DNA of 64,000 nt from Rhynchopus sp. YZ270_cl-10 (Eukaryota > Euglenozoa > Diplonemea > Diplonemida > Diplonemidae), in the NCBI GenBank assembly GCA_964035575.1, contig OZ037838.1, positions 1,116,001 through 1,180,000 of the forward strand, in the 5' to 3' direction. Below the pieces are notes generated by a model that worked only from the letters and a program-made list of their open reading frames with translations, had not been told where the DNA came from and ran no database searches. Shown piece after piece: positions 9,210 through 20,036 of this stretch (its first letter is position 1; each line of letters starts with the position of its first letter). The position numbers and the translations under genes are program-made.

Positions 9210-9314
9210 CAGTGTTTATCTTTACTTTCACTTTTATTTTGAAAAACACGAAAAAAGATTCCTGAAGACCATTTGGTCATGGATCCAAAACACAAAAGCA
9301 GCAAAAAACATTTT

Positions 9315-9360
9315 GTGGAGTACACTCTAGGGTGGCTACACTAATACAATGAGAAAAAAG
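9315..9360 (+). repeat. short repeat with A-rich 3' end, copy b
   Basis: GTGGAGTACACTCTAGGGTG and GGCTACACTAATACAA run into an A-rich tail. This is one of the fullest versions of the core found in this window. Confidence 0.55.
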
Positions 9361-9552
9361 AATGCCCTCCTCAGTCCGGAAGTATCACCTCAAAAAAAAA
9401 GGGGGGGGAAATGGTGCAGATTTTTGGGTCTTTTTGGGGTGTCAAAAAAATATTTTTTTTGAAAAAAACCCCGGGTGTGCCTCCAGAAGTCAGGCCAGTG
9501 TCCTAAACGATACTGCCACACCCTGAGAGGGAGGTGTGCTGTCTGAATACTC

Positions 9553-9720
9553 TGAACAAGATAAAACAATAAGCTCGCGTTTCTTTTATCGAACAGATTT
9601 TATTCTCCGCCCCGTACCCAAAACGTAAACACCACTTTGAATCAGAAAAAATATTTTCCTCTCCTTTTTTCTTCCACGCGCTGGTTTTTGTATTTCGCTA
9701 ATTTTTATCAAAAAGCTTTC
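9553..9720. repeat. direct repeat, left copy
   Basis: 168 bp starting TGAACAAGATAAAACAATAA, matched by 13073-13242 with almost no differences (the right copy is 2 bp longer). Together they bracket the relic at 9721-13072. They do not show the TG...CA ends typical of LTRs, so I do not call them LTRs. Confidence 0.7.
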
Positions 9721-12540
9721 TTTATATGATACAACTGCGGACGTATGGCGTACGATGGCGATATGAGGGAAGGTGATGCCCGAAGGTGCGGACTCACGCG
9801 GTTGAGTACTGGTGACACAACCGTCCTGGCCTAGACGCTGAACCTGCAGGAGCGATCCCGTGCACAGGCTGCGATCTGTGTGTCCACCACGACGCTTCGG
9901 GTTGGCGACAAACGACGCTGGGAGGCCATCTGCGGAAGAAGCAGAACGACGTGCCTCCACAATCTTGTGTCACTCACACGCACGTTGGACGGCAGGTACC
10001 AGCAGAGCGTTTGAGCAGGACACCGTAGCACCCGCCGACAGCAACGACCGCGCAAGAGTGGGCAGTGGTTGCCAGTGGTGTAGCGGGAGTTTTCGTACAC
10101 TCCGGTGACGGGAACGAAGGACGTATGCTGCAGGTGCTCGGCGCCAGCTTCCAGACGTGGAGGTTGTGTCGGACGGAACCTACACGACACTATTGCCCGT
10201 TGCTTGCGTAGTTTTCCCTGCAATGTGACGACGACGAGCCCACTGAGCCTGTATGACGTTTACGGATGTACCTGGGATCCGGATCGGCTTCCCTGCTGAG
10301 GAGGCGTTGTTTTCTATGGGACGCTGTTCACGCTCCGTTGCGATGACGCGGAACATGGAGCTGCAGGATTGCGGTGTGTGGGCGATTGAGCGCACGTGGA
10401 AGAACCAGAGGTACTACATCCTAGTCTGCATGGCTGTGGAGGTGACGTTGATGTGTAGCGCCGCCCTGAAGGAATAGAGGGTGATCCGTATCACCAGTAT
10501 TGTCCCCATCCGCAAGGCTGCCCCACCTTCAAGATCGCGCAGAAGACCGATTGGCTCGCCTTCTGATCGATGCGAGGGAATACGACATAGGGGTACCATG
10601 CTCAGATGACACCCCCTATACGACAAGAGTCTAAACCGGTTCTCCCTCACACCACAACTGCACGACATCGAGCGCTCACCCACAACCTTCTCTGTTGCGT
10701 AGATTCTCTAGGGGATGTCGGGGCCGCGATGCCTTAGTATGCCTTTGCGAAGTGATCCATCAGTCTCCGCACAGGAAAAGGCAGTGAAGATCCTTTGTGG
10801 TACGTGACTCCGCCGTGGAGTTGTCGTGGGAAGCCACCAGGCCGTAATCTCGCGGGGCAACAGAGTCAGCTGCAGCCATGGCGATGAGGGCAGTGAACAG
10901 CTCCTCAATGCGAATTGACGGGTACGCGCGTCGGCAGGAGAGTTTCCTACGAATCTGAAGAACTTTCCGACGAATACCCACCGCGAGAACATTGCCTTTG
11001 TTGGGACAGTGAACCCGTCGAAGAAGGACTCCTCGCTTGAGGGGGTTGCGGACATGGCGGCCGGGGAGAAGACAAACTCGGGTGCTGCAGCGGCCCTCGG
11101 GTTTGACGTGACGCCGATGCCGCCGTCGCTGATCACCACGTGGTGCCGTGGAAGCATCTGGCGGAGGGGCAGCGCGACATGTTCGTGATGCGTCTGATCT
11201 AGCAGTCGCGCAACCTTCCGCCCGAACCAGATTGTGGCGCTGTCGAAGCTGCTGCTGGATGCGCACAAGTTTGCGCAGATCAAGATGCAGGAGAAGCGTT
11301 CGACGGTGTTCGCAGCGTCTAGTTCACACGCGTTTTCACCTTCATTGTCGTAGGGCCCAACAAGACAAAGGAGGCACCGTCGCTGGCGCTCGACCAGATA
11401 TGGCAGACAGGCGCCTCCATCAACACACATCGAGGCCCTCACCTCCGCACGGCGAAAGTCCTTTAGTAGGAGTAGCGTCGAATAGGGTCATAGTCCTGTC
11501 CCAGTCTACGGCTGTAGCGCAGTGGCAGCTAATCTGATGAGAGAGGCAGCAATCAGAGCGAATCCGGCGATCGGCATGCGCATGACCAAGTGTGTCCATC
11601 CGTAACACCCGATGTGGTGGTGCCACCGCTCTGCATGACGTGAGGACCCGGGGGAACGGCGACACGAGCAGCTTACGCCTCCAGTTCTCGTCTGGCACAC
11701 GGTCTTCGCCGTCATGTCCAGCTGAATGCCAATGAACACAAGCAGCTGATCACTGCGTGCACGTGTACTTGTGTTTTTTAATCCTCTTGTTTCTTCATCC
11801 AAAGGTCACATCATGAGCAGTGCGGCTCGGAAGGTGGCCAAGCTGCGAGGGGACCCAGCCGAGCTGCTGTACACCCTCCCCTAGTACATGTTCCCCGTCG
11901 TCCGCTACTGGAAGCAACGCGGAGTGGCGTTCAGTATGTCAGACGTTCACAGCCTGGGACGGGAAACCTCTCTGTACTTCCCGGAGGTTCGCGACCACTC
12001 CTGGAAGCGAGGGGCCCTGCAGCACTTGGCGTTGATGGGTGCGGCGTGGGGGACATGCTGGTTGTGTAACGCCACAAGGAGGTCGACACCCTCCGTACCT
12101 CTGGATAGTAATCGGGAGTCAGGAGCTACGCGTGGTCCCTGGAGTCGCACCCCTTGGTTGAGGTGGGATTCACGATATCACGGCGGATGTGGCAACACGT
12201 TGTGCGCTTACTGCCCAGGAGACTGACGCGACGTGGCAGGGTTGCGACCTTCGGATCTTGCTTTGTGGAGAACTTCCCGGATGGACACCTCATGCACCTC
12301 GGCTTGAGCACCACTGTGAGTGCCGTCCTCCGCAAACACAAGCGAGAGCTGGGTGTCAGGTCTCCTCCTCCCACCTACAGGGGTGGATCCGCTGGTGGTT
12401 AGGTTGTTGTCAGGCATCAGGTCTTCGGAGAAGGTCTTGGTCGGGACGAAGGATGCGTCCAATAGTAGAAGAGTTCAAGAATGTAGGTTATATTATTTGT
12501 GCCTCTATGTACGGCACTCTGGGTTTGGTGTGAACGCCCA
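9721..12540 (+). pseudogene. decayed coding relic, family not recognised
   Basis: About 2.8 kb with a composition unlike the surroundings: GC-rich, CpG-containing and lacking homopolymer runs. Protein-like stretches are confined to the + strand and shift between frames, so the region is clearly broken in many places. I do not recognise the protein. The setting between direct repeats suggests an old mobile or virus-like element, or a host gene caught in a rearrangement. It is treated as a fossil. Confidence 0.45.
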
Positions 12541-12618
12541 GGTGTCAGCTCAGGTTATCGTTTCTTGTTATTTCTGTGTAAAAGAAAACCGACGCTGGAG
12601 TCTTTTATTGTAAACTGG

Positions 12619-12748
12619 TCGCGATAGTTTTCGCGAACTTTCCTGCAGTCAACGCAGGGAAAGAACAATCAACGATGTGATACAGGATATGGGTGGTTCA
12701 GTGATTCCGCAGAACCTACACCATTGATGTGTCTCAACCAAAACCAAA
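12619..12748 (+). repeat. three-hairpin dispersed element, copy H1
   Basis: Hairpin 1 is TCGCGA...TCGCGA (from 12619). Hairpin 2 is CTTTCCTGC...GCAGGGAAAG. Hairpin 3 is GGGTGGTTC (12691-12699) with GAACCTACACC, followed by GATGTGTCTC and an A-rich tail. The stem sequences differ from the other copies but still pair. Confidence 0.55.
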
Positions 12749-12913
12749 TCAATTAAAAAAGAGAGAGTTTTTGACGTAAGGAAAGAAAACTGTTTTTTCT
12801 CTTTAATGTTATCGACGGCTCGTCCACCCCTTCCCTACTGCGGCAACGCTGTGGTCCCTTGTGCGGCAGGGATGGGTTGAAAAGGGGAGGGGGGGAGTTG
12901 TTTCTATTCCCTT

Positions 12914-13072
12914 GTTTCGAGTGCGAAACGTTTCTCCATGTATTGCACGGGAAACAATATGACAAACAGGTGCAGGGTGGTTCCGTGCTTATCATAGAAC
13001 CTGGCACCTTGTGTGTCTCCCAAAAACCAAAAAAGCGTTGTGTGTGTAGTTTTGAAGGAAGGAAAAATAAAA
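12914..13072 (+). repeat. three-hairpin dispersed element, copy H2
   Basis: Hairpin 1 is GTTTCG/CGAAAC (12914-12929). Hairpin 2 is GTTTC/GAAAC (12930-12955). Hairpin 3 is a long stem GGTGC...GGTTC / GAACC...GCACC (12969-13008), then TTGTGTGTCTCCC and an A-rich tail. It abuts the right direct repeat at 13073. Confidence 0.6.
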
Positions 13073-13242
13073 TGAACAAGATAAAACAATAAGCTCGCGT
13101 TTCTTTTATCGAACAGATTTTATTCTCCGCCCCGTACCCAAAACGTAAACACCACTTTGAATCAGAAAAAATATTTTCCTCTCCTTTTTTCTTCCACACG
13201 CGCTGGTTTTTGTATTTCGCTAATTTTTATCAAAAAGCTTTC
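13073..13242. repeat. direct repeat, right copy
   Basis: 170-bp partner of 9553-9720; differs mainly by two extra bases in a CACACGCG segment. Near-identity implies recent duplication or conversion, while the sequence between the two copies is heavily decayed. Confidence 0.7.
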
Positions 13243-13327
13243 CCTCCCTCCGCTCCCTGTTTTCTTCTTCTAAAAATAGTGCCTCATTGGCTAACCTGCT
13301 TGATCAGCTTGCTCTGTTACATGAATA

Positions 13328-15080
13328 CGGATGAGCTAATACTGGGTAACCCTGCTTGAGCAGAGTTCTTGATGATCCCGGGTGACTCCAGGGTTAGAGT
13401 TCTTGTGGCTTCTCGCATGGGTTGGTTCTGCTTGCGTAGAGATCTTGTTGATCCCCGGTGATAAAGAGACTGAGTGCCGTATGGGCTCGTCTTTCCAGGG
13501 TTAGAGGTCTCGATGACACTTGTAGGCTTGTTGATCCCGGGTGATAAGAGATGAGCGCCAGTTGGGCTTGTCTCTCCAGGGGTAGAGCTCTGTGGTCTCA
13601 TGCATTACTGTTGTATCTATGCTCGGATGTTTTTCGTGTCTGCTTGCACTGTTTTTTCTGTCCTGTTACAAGAACATTGATGAGTTTATATGGCCCTGCC
13701 TGAGCAGAGTTCTTGATGATCCCGGGTGATAAGACTGAGGGCCGGATGGGCTCGTCTTTCATGGGTTAGAGTTCTTGCTCGGGGGATTTTTCGCTCTCTC
13801 TGTGGTGTTTGTGTTCTGTTATGTTACTTGTACACTGTTTTGTTTCTTCCTGTGGCACAAAAGCGGATGAGCTAATACTGAGTAACCCTGCTTGAGCAGA
13901 GTTCTTGATGATCCCGGGTGACTCCAGGGTTAGAGTTCTTGTGGCTTCTCGCATGGGTTGGTTCTGCTTGCGTAGAGATCTTGTTGATCCCGGGTGATAA
14001 AGAGACTGAGTGCCGTATGGGCTCGTCTTTCCAGGGTTAGAGGTCTCGATGACACTTGTAGGCTTGTTGATCCCGGGTGATAGGAGATGTGCGCCAGTTG
14101 GGCTTGTCTCTCCAGGGGTAGAGCTCTGTGGTCTCATGAATTACCGTTGTATTTATGCTCGGATGTTTTTTGTGTCTGTTTGCTCTGTCTTCCTTTCCTG
14201 TTACATGAATGCGGATGAGTATACACTTGGTGGTCCTGCTGGAGAAAAGTCCTTGGTTGAGCCCTAGTGTGAGACTGAGTGCCGAGGGGGCTAGTCTCTC
14301 ATGGGTGATGAGTTCTTGTGATCTCTTGTGTGGATCGAGTATTTGATGTTCGGATATGTGTCATGTTTTACGTTTTCTCTATGTGCTGTTTGCACTTTGT
14401 TTGTTTCTTTTGCGCCGCGAACACTGATGAGTTTTATACTTGGTAACCCTGCGTGAGTACAGTTCTTGGATGAGCCTGGTGAGAGATTAAGTTCTTGGTT
14501 GAGCCAGGTGACGAGTTCTTGTGACGTCTCGTATGGGGGTCCTGCTTGAGTGAAGTTCTTGGTTGAGCTAGGTTAGAGATTAAGTTTCTTGTTGGAGCCT
14601 AGTGATGAGTTCTTGTGATCTCTCGTATGGATTGGTCTTGCTTGGGTAGAGTTCTTGGTTGAGCTAGGTTAGAGATTAAGTTCTTGTTGGAGCCTAGTGA
14701 TGAGTTCTCGGGATCTCTTGCTTGACTTGAGTATTAGCTTCTCGGATGTTTTTTGATGCTCTCTCCCGGTGCTGTTTGCACTCTGGTTTGCCATTCTTTT
14801 TCGCTGCATGAAAGTCATATGAGTCTGTACCTGTATTTAAGTTAAGATCCTGGTTGATCTCGTGGATTGGACAGAGCACTTGTGGGCTCGCCTGTCCGGG
14901 GAAGAGAGCTGGTGGTCTCTCGTAGGACAGAGTGCGGGATACTCGGGTATCCTTCGTGTTTCTTTCTCGGTGCCGTGTGCACCCTTCGCTCCCTTGGCTC
15001 CATGAATGTTAGTGTTGTTTTTTCTCTTACATAGTGCTCATGTAGTCCTTTAGTGGATTGAGTGCTGGATGCTTGCTAAC
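13328..15080. repeat. tandem array of about six hairpin-forming units
   Basis: Units start near 13328, 13680, 13864, 14213, 14430 and 14815 with a GATGAG...TATACTTGGTAACCCTGC-like head. They carry GTTCTTG...GATCCCGGGTGAT words, then GTTCTTGTGATCTC, CGGATGTTTTTTG and CTGTTTGCACT. The blocks at 13328-13672 and 13864-14208 are almost identical, offset by 536 bp; the rest have diverged. Each unit has at least one inverted repeat of the type GAGACTGAGTGCC...GGCTCGTCTTTC, whose arms change together between units. No coding frame is conserved across units. Confidence 0.65.
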
Positions 15081-15315
15081 ATCTCTTGTGACTTTCTTAC
15101 GATTTTTTCTGCTACGCTCGTCGTAGCGCTTTCTTGTGACGCTTCTCTGTTCCCTCTCTGGAACATGTATACATGTTTCTGTTTGCTCTGTCAGTACACA
15201 GCCTAGCGGCGTGTCTGCTCTTACGTATCTCTTGTTCTTTGTCATAAAGCAGAAAAATATGCAAATGCAGCAAACTTTAAAAAACCCCTGCACCTGTGTT
15301 GTCATGGTTTCCCTT

Positions 15316-15474
15316 GTTTCGAGTGCGAAACGTTTCTCCATGTATTGCACGGGAAACAATATGACAAACAGGTGCAGGGTGGTTCCGTGCTTATCATAGA
15401 ACCTGGCACCTTGTGTGTCTCCCAAAAACCAAAAAAGCGTTGTGTGTGTAGTTTTGAAGGAAGGAAAAATAAAA
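15316..15474 (+). repeat. three-hairpin dispersed element, copy H3
   Basis: Essentially identical to H2 over its full length including the A-rich tail, offset by 2402 bp. Upstream, H3 has a CCCTGCACCTGTGTTGTCAT segment absent at H2, so identity begins near the first hairpin, which helps define the left end. Confidence 0.6.
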
Positions 15475-15931
15475 TGTGTGGCAACAACAAATACCTGTTT
15501 TTTGGGGGACAATTTCACGGGGGAGGGTCGGTAAAATAGTTAAAGACCACCAAAACAGAAAAAGAGCACAAAGCAAAAACAACAATTTTCATTCAAACAC
15601 CACCCTTTTCCTCTCTTTTCCTCTCTTTTCCACTTTTGTCTTGTTAAACCCTCTGTTTGTGCGAACCACTAACACAATGAAAATATGTGTGCTGTCTGTG
15701 TAGTCCCCTCAAAACAAGAACAGGGAAACTGTCCCCCACTGCCTCGAGCGGTGTGGAACCCCGCGACGTAGAACAACAAGAAAACGTGGTCTGAGGCAGT
15801 ATCAGGGTCATGTGTCAGCACCCGCGGAAGCACTAAACCCGCCTACACTGTAGGTAATCGTATAAAAAAAAATCGCAAACACAAACACACCTCATCTCCT
15901 TACAGAGGTGGAACAAGAAGAAGACACAACA
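15475..15931. other. intergenic, solo MITE half and partial type B leader
   Basis: Contains the right half of the 4416-4534 MITE (about 15508-15533), a TTTTCCTCTCTTTTCCTCTC tract, and the last part of the type B leader (CAGAGGTGGAACAAGAAGAA) just before copy 5. No gene seen. Confidence 0.45.
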
Positions 15932-16095
15932 ATGATGGATGTGACCTTTGTGCTGGAAGAGTCAGGCGTGACTGCGACAGTGGAGGTGCCGTGCGAGGCG
16001 GACGTTGCAGCGGCAAAGGAGGTTGCGTGCACGGCGCTTGCTGTCTCGCCTGCGTCTGTCGAGATGCGCATCGGCACGCAGGTGCTGGAGGGGAC

Positions 16096-16972
16096 CACAG
16101 CAGAGAATAAGCCCGGTCCCCGCTCCCCGGTCCCTGGCCCCGGTCCCGGTCCCTGGTCCTGGTACTGGTCCTGGTCCCGGTCCCAGTACTGGTCCCGGTC
16201 CTGGTCCCAGTCCCGGTCCTGGTATCGGTCCCAGTCCCGGTCCTGGTACTGGTCCCGGTCCCGGTCCCGGTCCCTGGTCCTGGTACTGGTCCTGGTCCCG
16301 GTCCCAGTACTGGTCCCGGTCCTGGTCCCAGTCCCGGTCCTGGTATCGGTCCCAGTCCCGGTCTTGGTCCCGGTCCCGGTCCCGGTCCCGGTCCCGGTCC
16401 CGGTCCCGGTCCCGGTCCCGGTCCCGGTCCCGGTCCCGGTCCCGGTCCCGGTCCCGGTCCCGGTCCCGGTCCCGGTACTGGTCCTGGTACTGGTCCCGGT
16501 CCTGGTCCCAGTCCCGGTCCTGGTATCGGTCCCAGTCCCGGTCTTGGTACCGGTCCCGGTCCCGGTCCCGGTCCCGGTCCCGGTCCCGGTCCCGGTCCCG
16601 GTCCCGGTCCCGGTCCCGGTCCCGGTCCCGGTCCCGGTCCCGGTACTGGTCCTGGTACTGGTACTGGTCCCGGTCCCAGTCCTGGTACTGGTCCCGGTCC
16701 TGGTCCCAGTCCCGGTCCTGGTATCGGTCCCAGTCCCGGTCTTGGTCCCAGTCCTGGTACTGGTCCCGGTCCTGGTCCCAGTCCCGGTCCTGGTCCTGGT
16801 ACTGGACCGGGACCAGTACCTGGTCCTGGTCCCGGTCCCCCACCCTCCCGCGCCCGGGTCCCCTCCCACTTTCGGGCGTTTTCACCACTGTTTTCTACAT
16901 ATTGTGTCCCAGTCCGGCTGAGAATAACCCGGTCCCCGGTCCCCGGTCCCCCCTACCTTATTCTCTGCTGTG
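16096..16972. mobile_element. hAT-like MITE with an expanded internal minisatellite
   Basis: The ends CACAGCAGAGAATAAG and CTTATTCTCTGCTGTG are perfect inverted repeats. The 8-bp target duplication gaggggac is at 16088-16095 and 16973-16980. About 16840-16970 matches the right end of the 179-bp relative at 1838-2016. It carries no transposase. Confidence 0.85.
16112..16850. repeat. GGTCCC hexamer minisatellite
   Basis: Hexamers GGTCCC, GGTCCT, GGTACT, AGTCCC and GGTATC are arranged in higher-order units of roughly 110-120 bp (compare 16150 with 16270). Two long homogeneous GGTCCC tracts lie at about 16367-16475 and 16549-16640. It lies wholly inside the MITE. In the gene frame it encodes a Val-Pro/Val-Leu repeat, in other frames Ser-Arg or Gly-Pro repeats. 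Confidence 0.85.
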
Positions 16973-17911
16973 GAGGGGACGTGCCGTCTGCAGGACACTG
17001 CGTTTGATGCAGGGGTGCAGGTTGTGCTTGCCCGCCGCTTTGCCAACATCAAGTGTCCTGCTGAGAAGGAAGCTGGGAACGTGCACAATCTCTCACTGTC
17101 TCCTTGTGGAACGCTCTGCCTTGTTGTCGTGTCTGTCGATGGACGCATTGCCTGTGTAGGCTTCGACACAGAAACCTTCAGCCCTGCCTTCCAAATCACA
17201 GTGAGCAACAGATGTGTAGGCGCACCTGCCATCTCGCAGTGCAAGACACACTGCTACCTGCCGTATGGGGATCACTTTCTCGAAGTTGCGCTTCCAGGTG
17301 GGGAGGTGCTCCGCAAAGTCTACGACATCTCGAGAGCAGTGTTCGTCTGTGGCAGTGTTGTTGTCTCGAAGAGTGACGACGGTGTCTCTGTGTATGACGA
17401 AGACCTGACGTTGCTCCGCACTCTCTCGCATGAACGGTGTATGAGATTAGCAGTATCGGACTGTGGTGGGTGGGTGGTCACCTCCTCTGTCAAGGAGAAG
17501 AACACACGTCTGTGGGATGTGAACACAGGTGAAGCTGTGGCATGTGTGCCTGCGGAGGGGCTATGCCAAGTGGCGCTTTCACGGTCTGCCTCTGTCTTTG
17601 CTGTGGGGGAAGAATACAGCGTAGAGCTCTATGATTGGAGTGGTGCGGCCCTTCGCAGTGTTGTTGTGGATGGGTATAACGAGAGCATGCAGTTCACGCC
17701 ATGTGGGAAGTACCTTGTGGTCAGGGTCAGAGCTATTTGCTCTTACGAGGAGCAGCTGGAACAGTATGATGTGGCGACGATGTCCTGTGTGCGTGTGATC
17801 CCGGACAGCTCCGGTGTGTCGTTTGCGATATCGCCGTGTTCGCGTGTGGTTGTGTTTCGGTCCTCGGGTGACATTTTGACAAGACATCTGTACCCCCACA
17901 ACAGTGAGTGA

Positions 17912-18881
17912 GTGGTAAAGGTGTAGCCTATGAGGTCTTATTTGGGGTTTTGTTCGAATCCTATCAAAGTAGTTATTTGGTGGGTGATTTATTCGGCAGA
18001 AAAGTGGTACATCGTGTCCTCCACGTTTTACTTGCGCTGAAGGGGGAATTATTACGCGTCCACTCGACGTTTGGATAAAGAAAACTAGAGATGAAAGGGG
18101 GTTTGGGGGGAAGAGTTTAATTCTTGAACGCATCCCCACACTAAGTCACACTATTGAATGAAAAATTGACAATTTTCCACGGGAGGGAAAAAACGACTCA
18201 TGGATACTGAAAAATTTCACTAGAAATGCACACATGTCTTATAAAAAAAACAGTAGACCCTCGGACCATTATGAATGAACGTGTTCGCTTCAGAAGCGGC
18301 TTCTGCGTCTAGCATGGTCTTTATTGTTGGAAAAATAACCAGCAAGATTTTTTACGTCTTGATAATGTAACACGAAGGGCTATCTGCGTTGTTCCTATCC
18401 CCCCAAAAGAGTCCCCATTTTATAGCGTATGACGTGGGTAGCGTACAACTAAACAAAAGATGAAAGGGGTTTTTATTATTTGCATAGAATTCTCACATAC
18501 CTTCCTGCGGTGGTTCAAACCCCCCACCACCAAACCTCCATCACCCATTTCTGCCATGCTCGCCGTGGCCAGAAATATAGTAATTATAACGGATGTTTTG
18601 TTTGTTTCTCCCTTTTGTTCGAACACTGTATTTCATCCGCATTCCGTAACCACACACTACTTCGAGGCAGAGACGCCTGCAAGGTGCTTGCCTGGTCTGT
18701 TGGTCGGGAGGGTCAGGGAACAGAGGTGTGTCTGGGTTGCTTTGTTGGCGTCTATCAAGGCTTCCATATCAATGTGAGCACAGTGTTGCCTTCCCATTCT
18801 TTGAATGTCGTTGACCTGAACACTCGAGTTGCGAAGTCATACAATACATCACATCAACCACAACAGACCCCGAAGAAAACA
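17912..18881. other. intergenic, shared post-gene block then unique DNA
   Basis: 17912-18046 matches 28411-28552 (GAGTGGTAAAGGTGTAGCCT, TTCGAATCCTATCAAAGTAG), so copies 5 and 9 share the same 3' flank. The TTCGAAT word looks like a tRNA T-loop but its flanks do not pair. 18427-18475 (GCGTATGACGTGGGTAGCGT) recurs at 25052-25100. The last part is a type C-like leader of copy 6. Confidence 0.45.
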
Positions 18882-20036
18882 ATGGATGTGACCTTTGTGC
18901 TGGAAGAGTCAGGCGTGACTGCGACAGTGGAGGTGCCGTGCGAGGCGGACGTTGCAGCGGCAAAGGAGGTTGCGTGCACGGCGCTTGCTGTCTCGCCTGC
19001 GTCTGTCGAGATGCGCATCGGCACGCAGGTGCTGGAGGGGACGTGCCGTCTGCAGGACACTGCGTTTGGTGCAGGGGTGCAGGTTGTGCTTGCCCGCCCT
19101 CGCTTGGCCGACATCAAGTGTCCTGCTGAGCACAGTGTAGAGGTGCCAACTGATGGGCAGCGGGCAAATAGAATTGACTTATCGCTGTCTCCTTGTGGAG
19201 CACTCTGCCTCTTAACACAGAATGAACGCTACATCACCGGCCTCGATACAGAAACCCTCAGCCCTGCCTTCAAGTTCAAAGTAGACATTGAGGTGTGCGG
19301 TCCGCCTGCCATCTCACGGTGCAAGACACGCTGCTACCTGGCGTGTTTGAGGGAAGGACTTCTCGAGGTTACACTTCCGGGTGGGGAGGTGCTCCGCAAA
19401 ATTGAGGGCTCCTCGTTCCAAGTGTTCGCGTGTGGCAGTGTTGTTGTGTCCCAAGGCAAACACAGCGTCTCTGTGTATGACGAAGACCTGACGTTGCTCC
19501 GCACTATGTCGCACGAAGGGTGCGACCAGTGGGGCGGGAACATGGCAGTATCGGACTGTGGTGGGTGGGTGATCACCACCTCCTTCGGGGAGAAAAACGC
19601 ACGTCTGTGGGATGTGAACACAGGTGAAGCTGTGGCATGTGTCCCTATGTCAAGGTACGCTGTAGCGCTGTCAAGGTATACCTCTGTCTTTGCTGTGGGG
19701 GTAGATGAGAATGGGGCACGGAGTGTGCAGCTCTACGACTGGAGTGGTGCGGCTCTTCAGAACGCCACTATGTCTCGAAGTGCCCTTGGCCTGCAATTCA
19801 CCCCGTGTGGGAAGTACCTTGTGTTGCGTGTACAAAAGCGCACTGAGGATGGAGCATTACACGCAGAGCTGCACCAGTATGATGTGGCGACCATGTCTTG
19901 TGTACTTGTGATCCCAGACGTTTCTGCCGCCTATGATGAGTCATTTGCGATATCACCGTGTTCGCGTGTGGTTGTGTTTGTATCATCCGACTGCACCAAC
20001 GTTGTAACAAGACATCTGCACCCCCACAACGAGTGA
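18882..20036 (+). CDS. UBL-beta-propeller family, copy 6
   Basis: 384 aa from a single ATG (MDVTF; the usual first ATG is missing). The UBL has the FGAG variant and an RPRLADIK linker. The first propeller segment is a relative of copies 1 and 2 (VEVPTDGQRANRIDLSLSP). It belongs to the subfamily in which the fifth blade reads AALQNAT instead of AALRSV, with copies 13-16. A CDQWGGN insertion precedes AVSDCGG. It ends HLHPHNE and is followed by the GTTCATGCTTTGGCACCATG flank typical of the second cluster, linking the two clusters. Confidence 0.85.
   Translation: MDVTFVLEESGVTATVEVPCEADVAAAKEVACTALAVSPASVEMRIGTQVLEGTCRLQDTAFGAGVQVVLARPRLADIKCPAEHSVEVPTDGQRANRIDLSLSPCGALCLLTQNERYITGLDTETLSPAFKFKVDIEVCGPPAISRCKTRCYLACLREGLLEVTLPGGEVLRKIEGSSFQVFACGSVVVSQGKHSVSVYDEDLTLLRTMSHEGCDQWGGNMAVSDCGGWVITTSFGEKNARLWDVNTGEAVACVPMSRYAVALSRYTSVFAVGVDENGARSVQLYDWSGAALQNATMSRSALGLQFTPCGKYLVLRVQKRTEDGALHAELHQYDVATMSCVLVIPDVSAAYDESFAISPCSRVVVFVSSDCTNVVTRHLHPHNE

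Larger units (their letters stand above)
15932..17911 (+). pseudogene. UBL-beta-propeller copy 5, split by a hAT-like MITE
   Basis: The frame runs from MMDV through UBL residue 54 (GTQVLEG). It is interrupted at 16096 by an 877-bp element and resumes after 16980 with the rest of the UBL and a complete propeller ending LYPHNSE. Element plus 8-bp duplication is 885 bp, exactly 295 codons, so the downstream half is in the original frame. A single in-frame stop lies within the element (16919-16921). Without the insert the gene would be a normal member of about 383 aa, with a well-preserved propeller (CPAEKEAGNVHNLSLSP start). Unless the element is spliced out, the product is a truncated UBL with a Val-Pro repeat tail. 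Confidence 0.75.

Noticed and set aside
9553-13242. LTR retrotransposon call
   Set aside because: The end repeats lack TG...CA termini, and I saw no primer-binding site, polypurine tract or target duplication and could not recognise any retroviral-type protein.
13317-14137. Two similar - strand frames of about 90-120 codons in the tandem array
   Set aside because: They are conserved only in the two near-identical units, broken in the diverged ones, and explained by the hairpin-forming repeat.
13328-15080. CRISPR-like array
   Set aside because: Unit lengths vary widely, there are no constant-length spacers, the genome is eukaryotic and no cas genes are present.
15892-16869. Repetitive - strand and other-frame proteins (Gly-Thr, Asp-Arg, Ser-Arg repeats)
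   Set aside because: They come from the hexamer minisatellite, which is open in all frames; there is no start context or conserved flank.
17946-17956. TTCGAATCC resembling a tRNA T-loop (also at 28447)
   Set aside because: The flanking bases do not form a T-stem, and no A-box, anticodon arm or acceptor stem is present.
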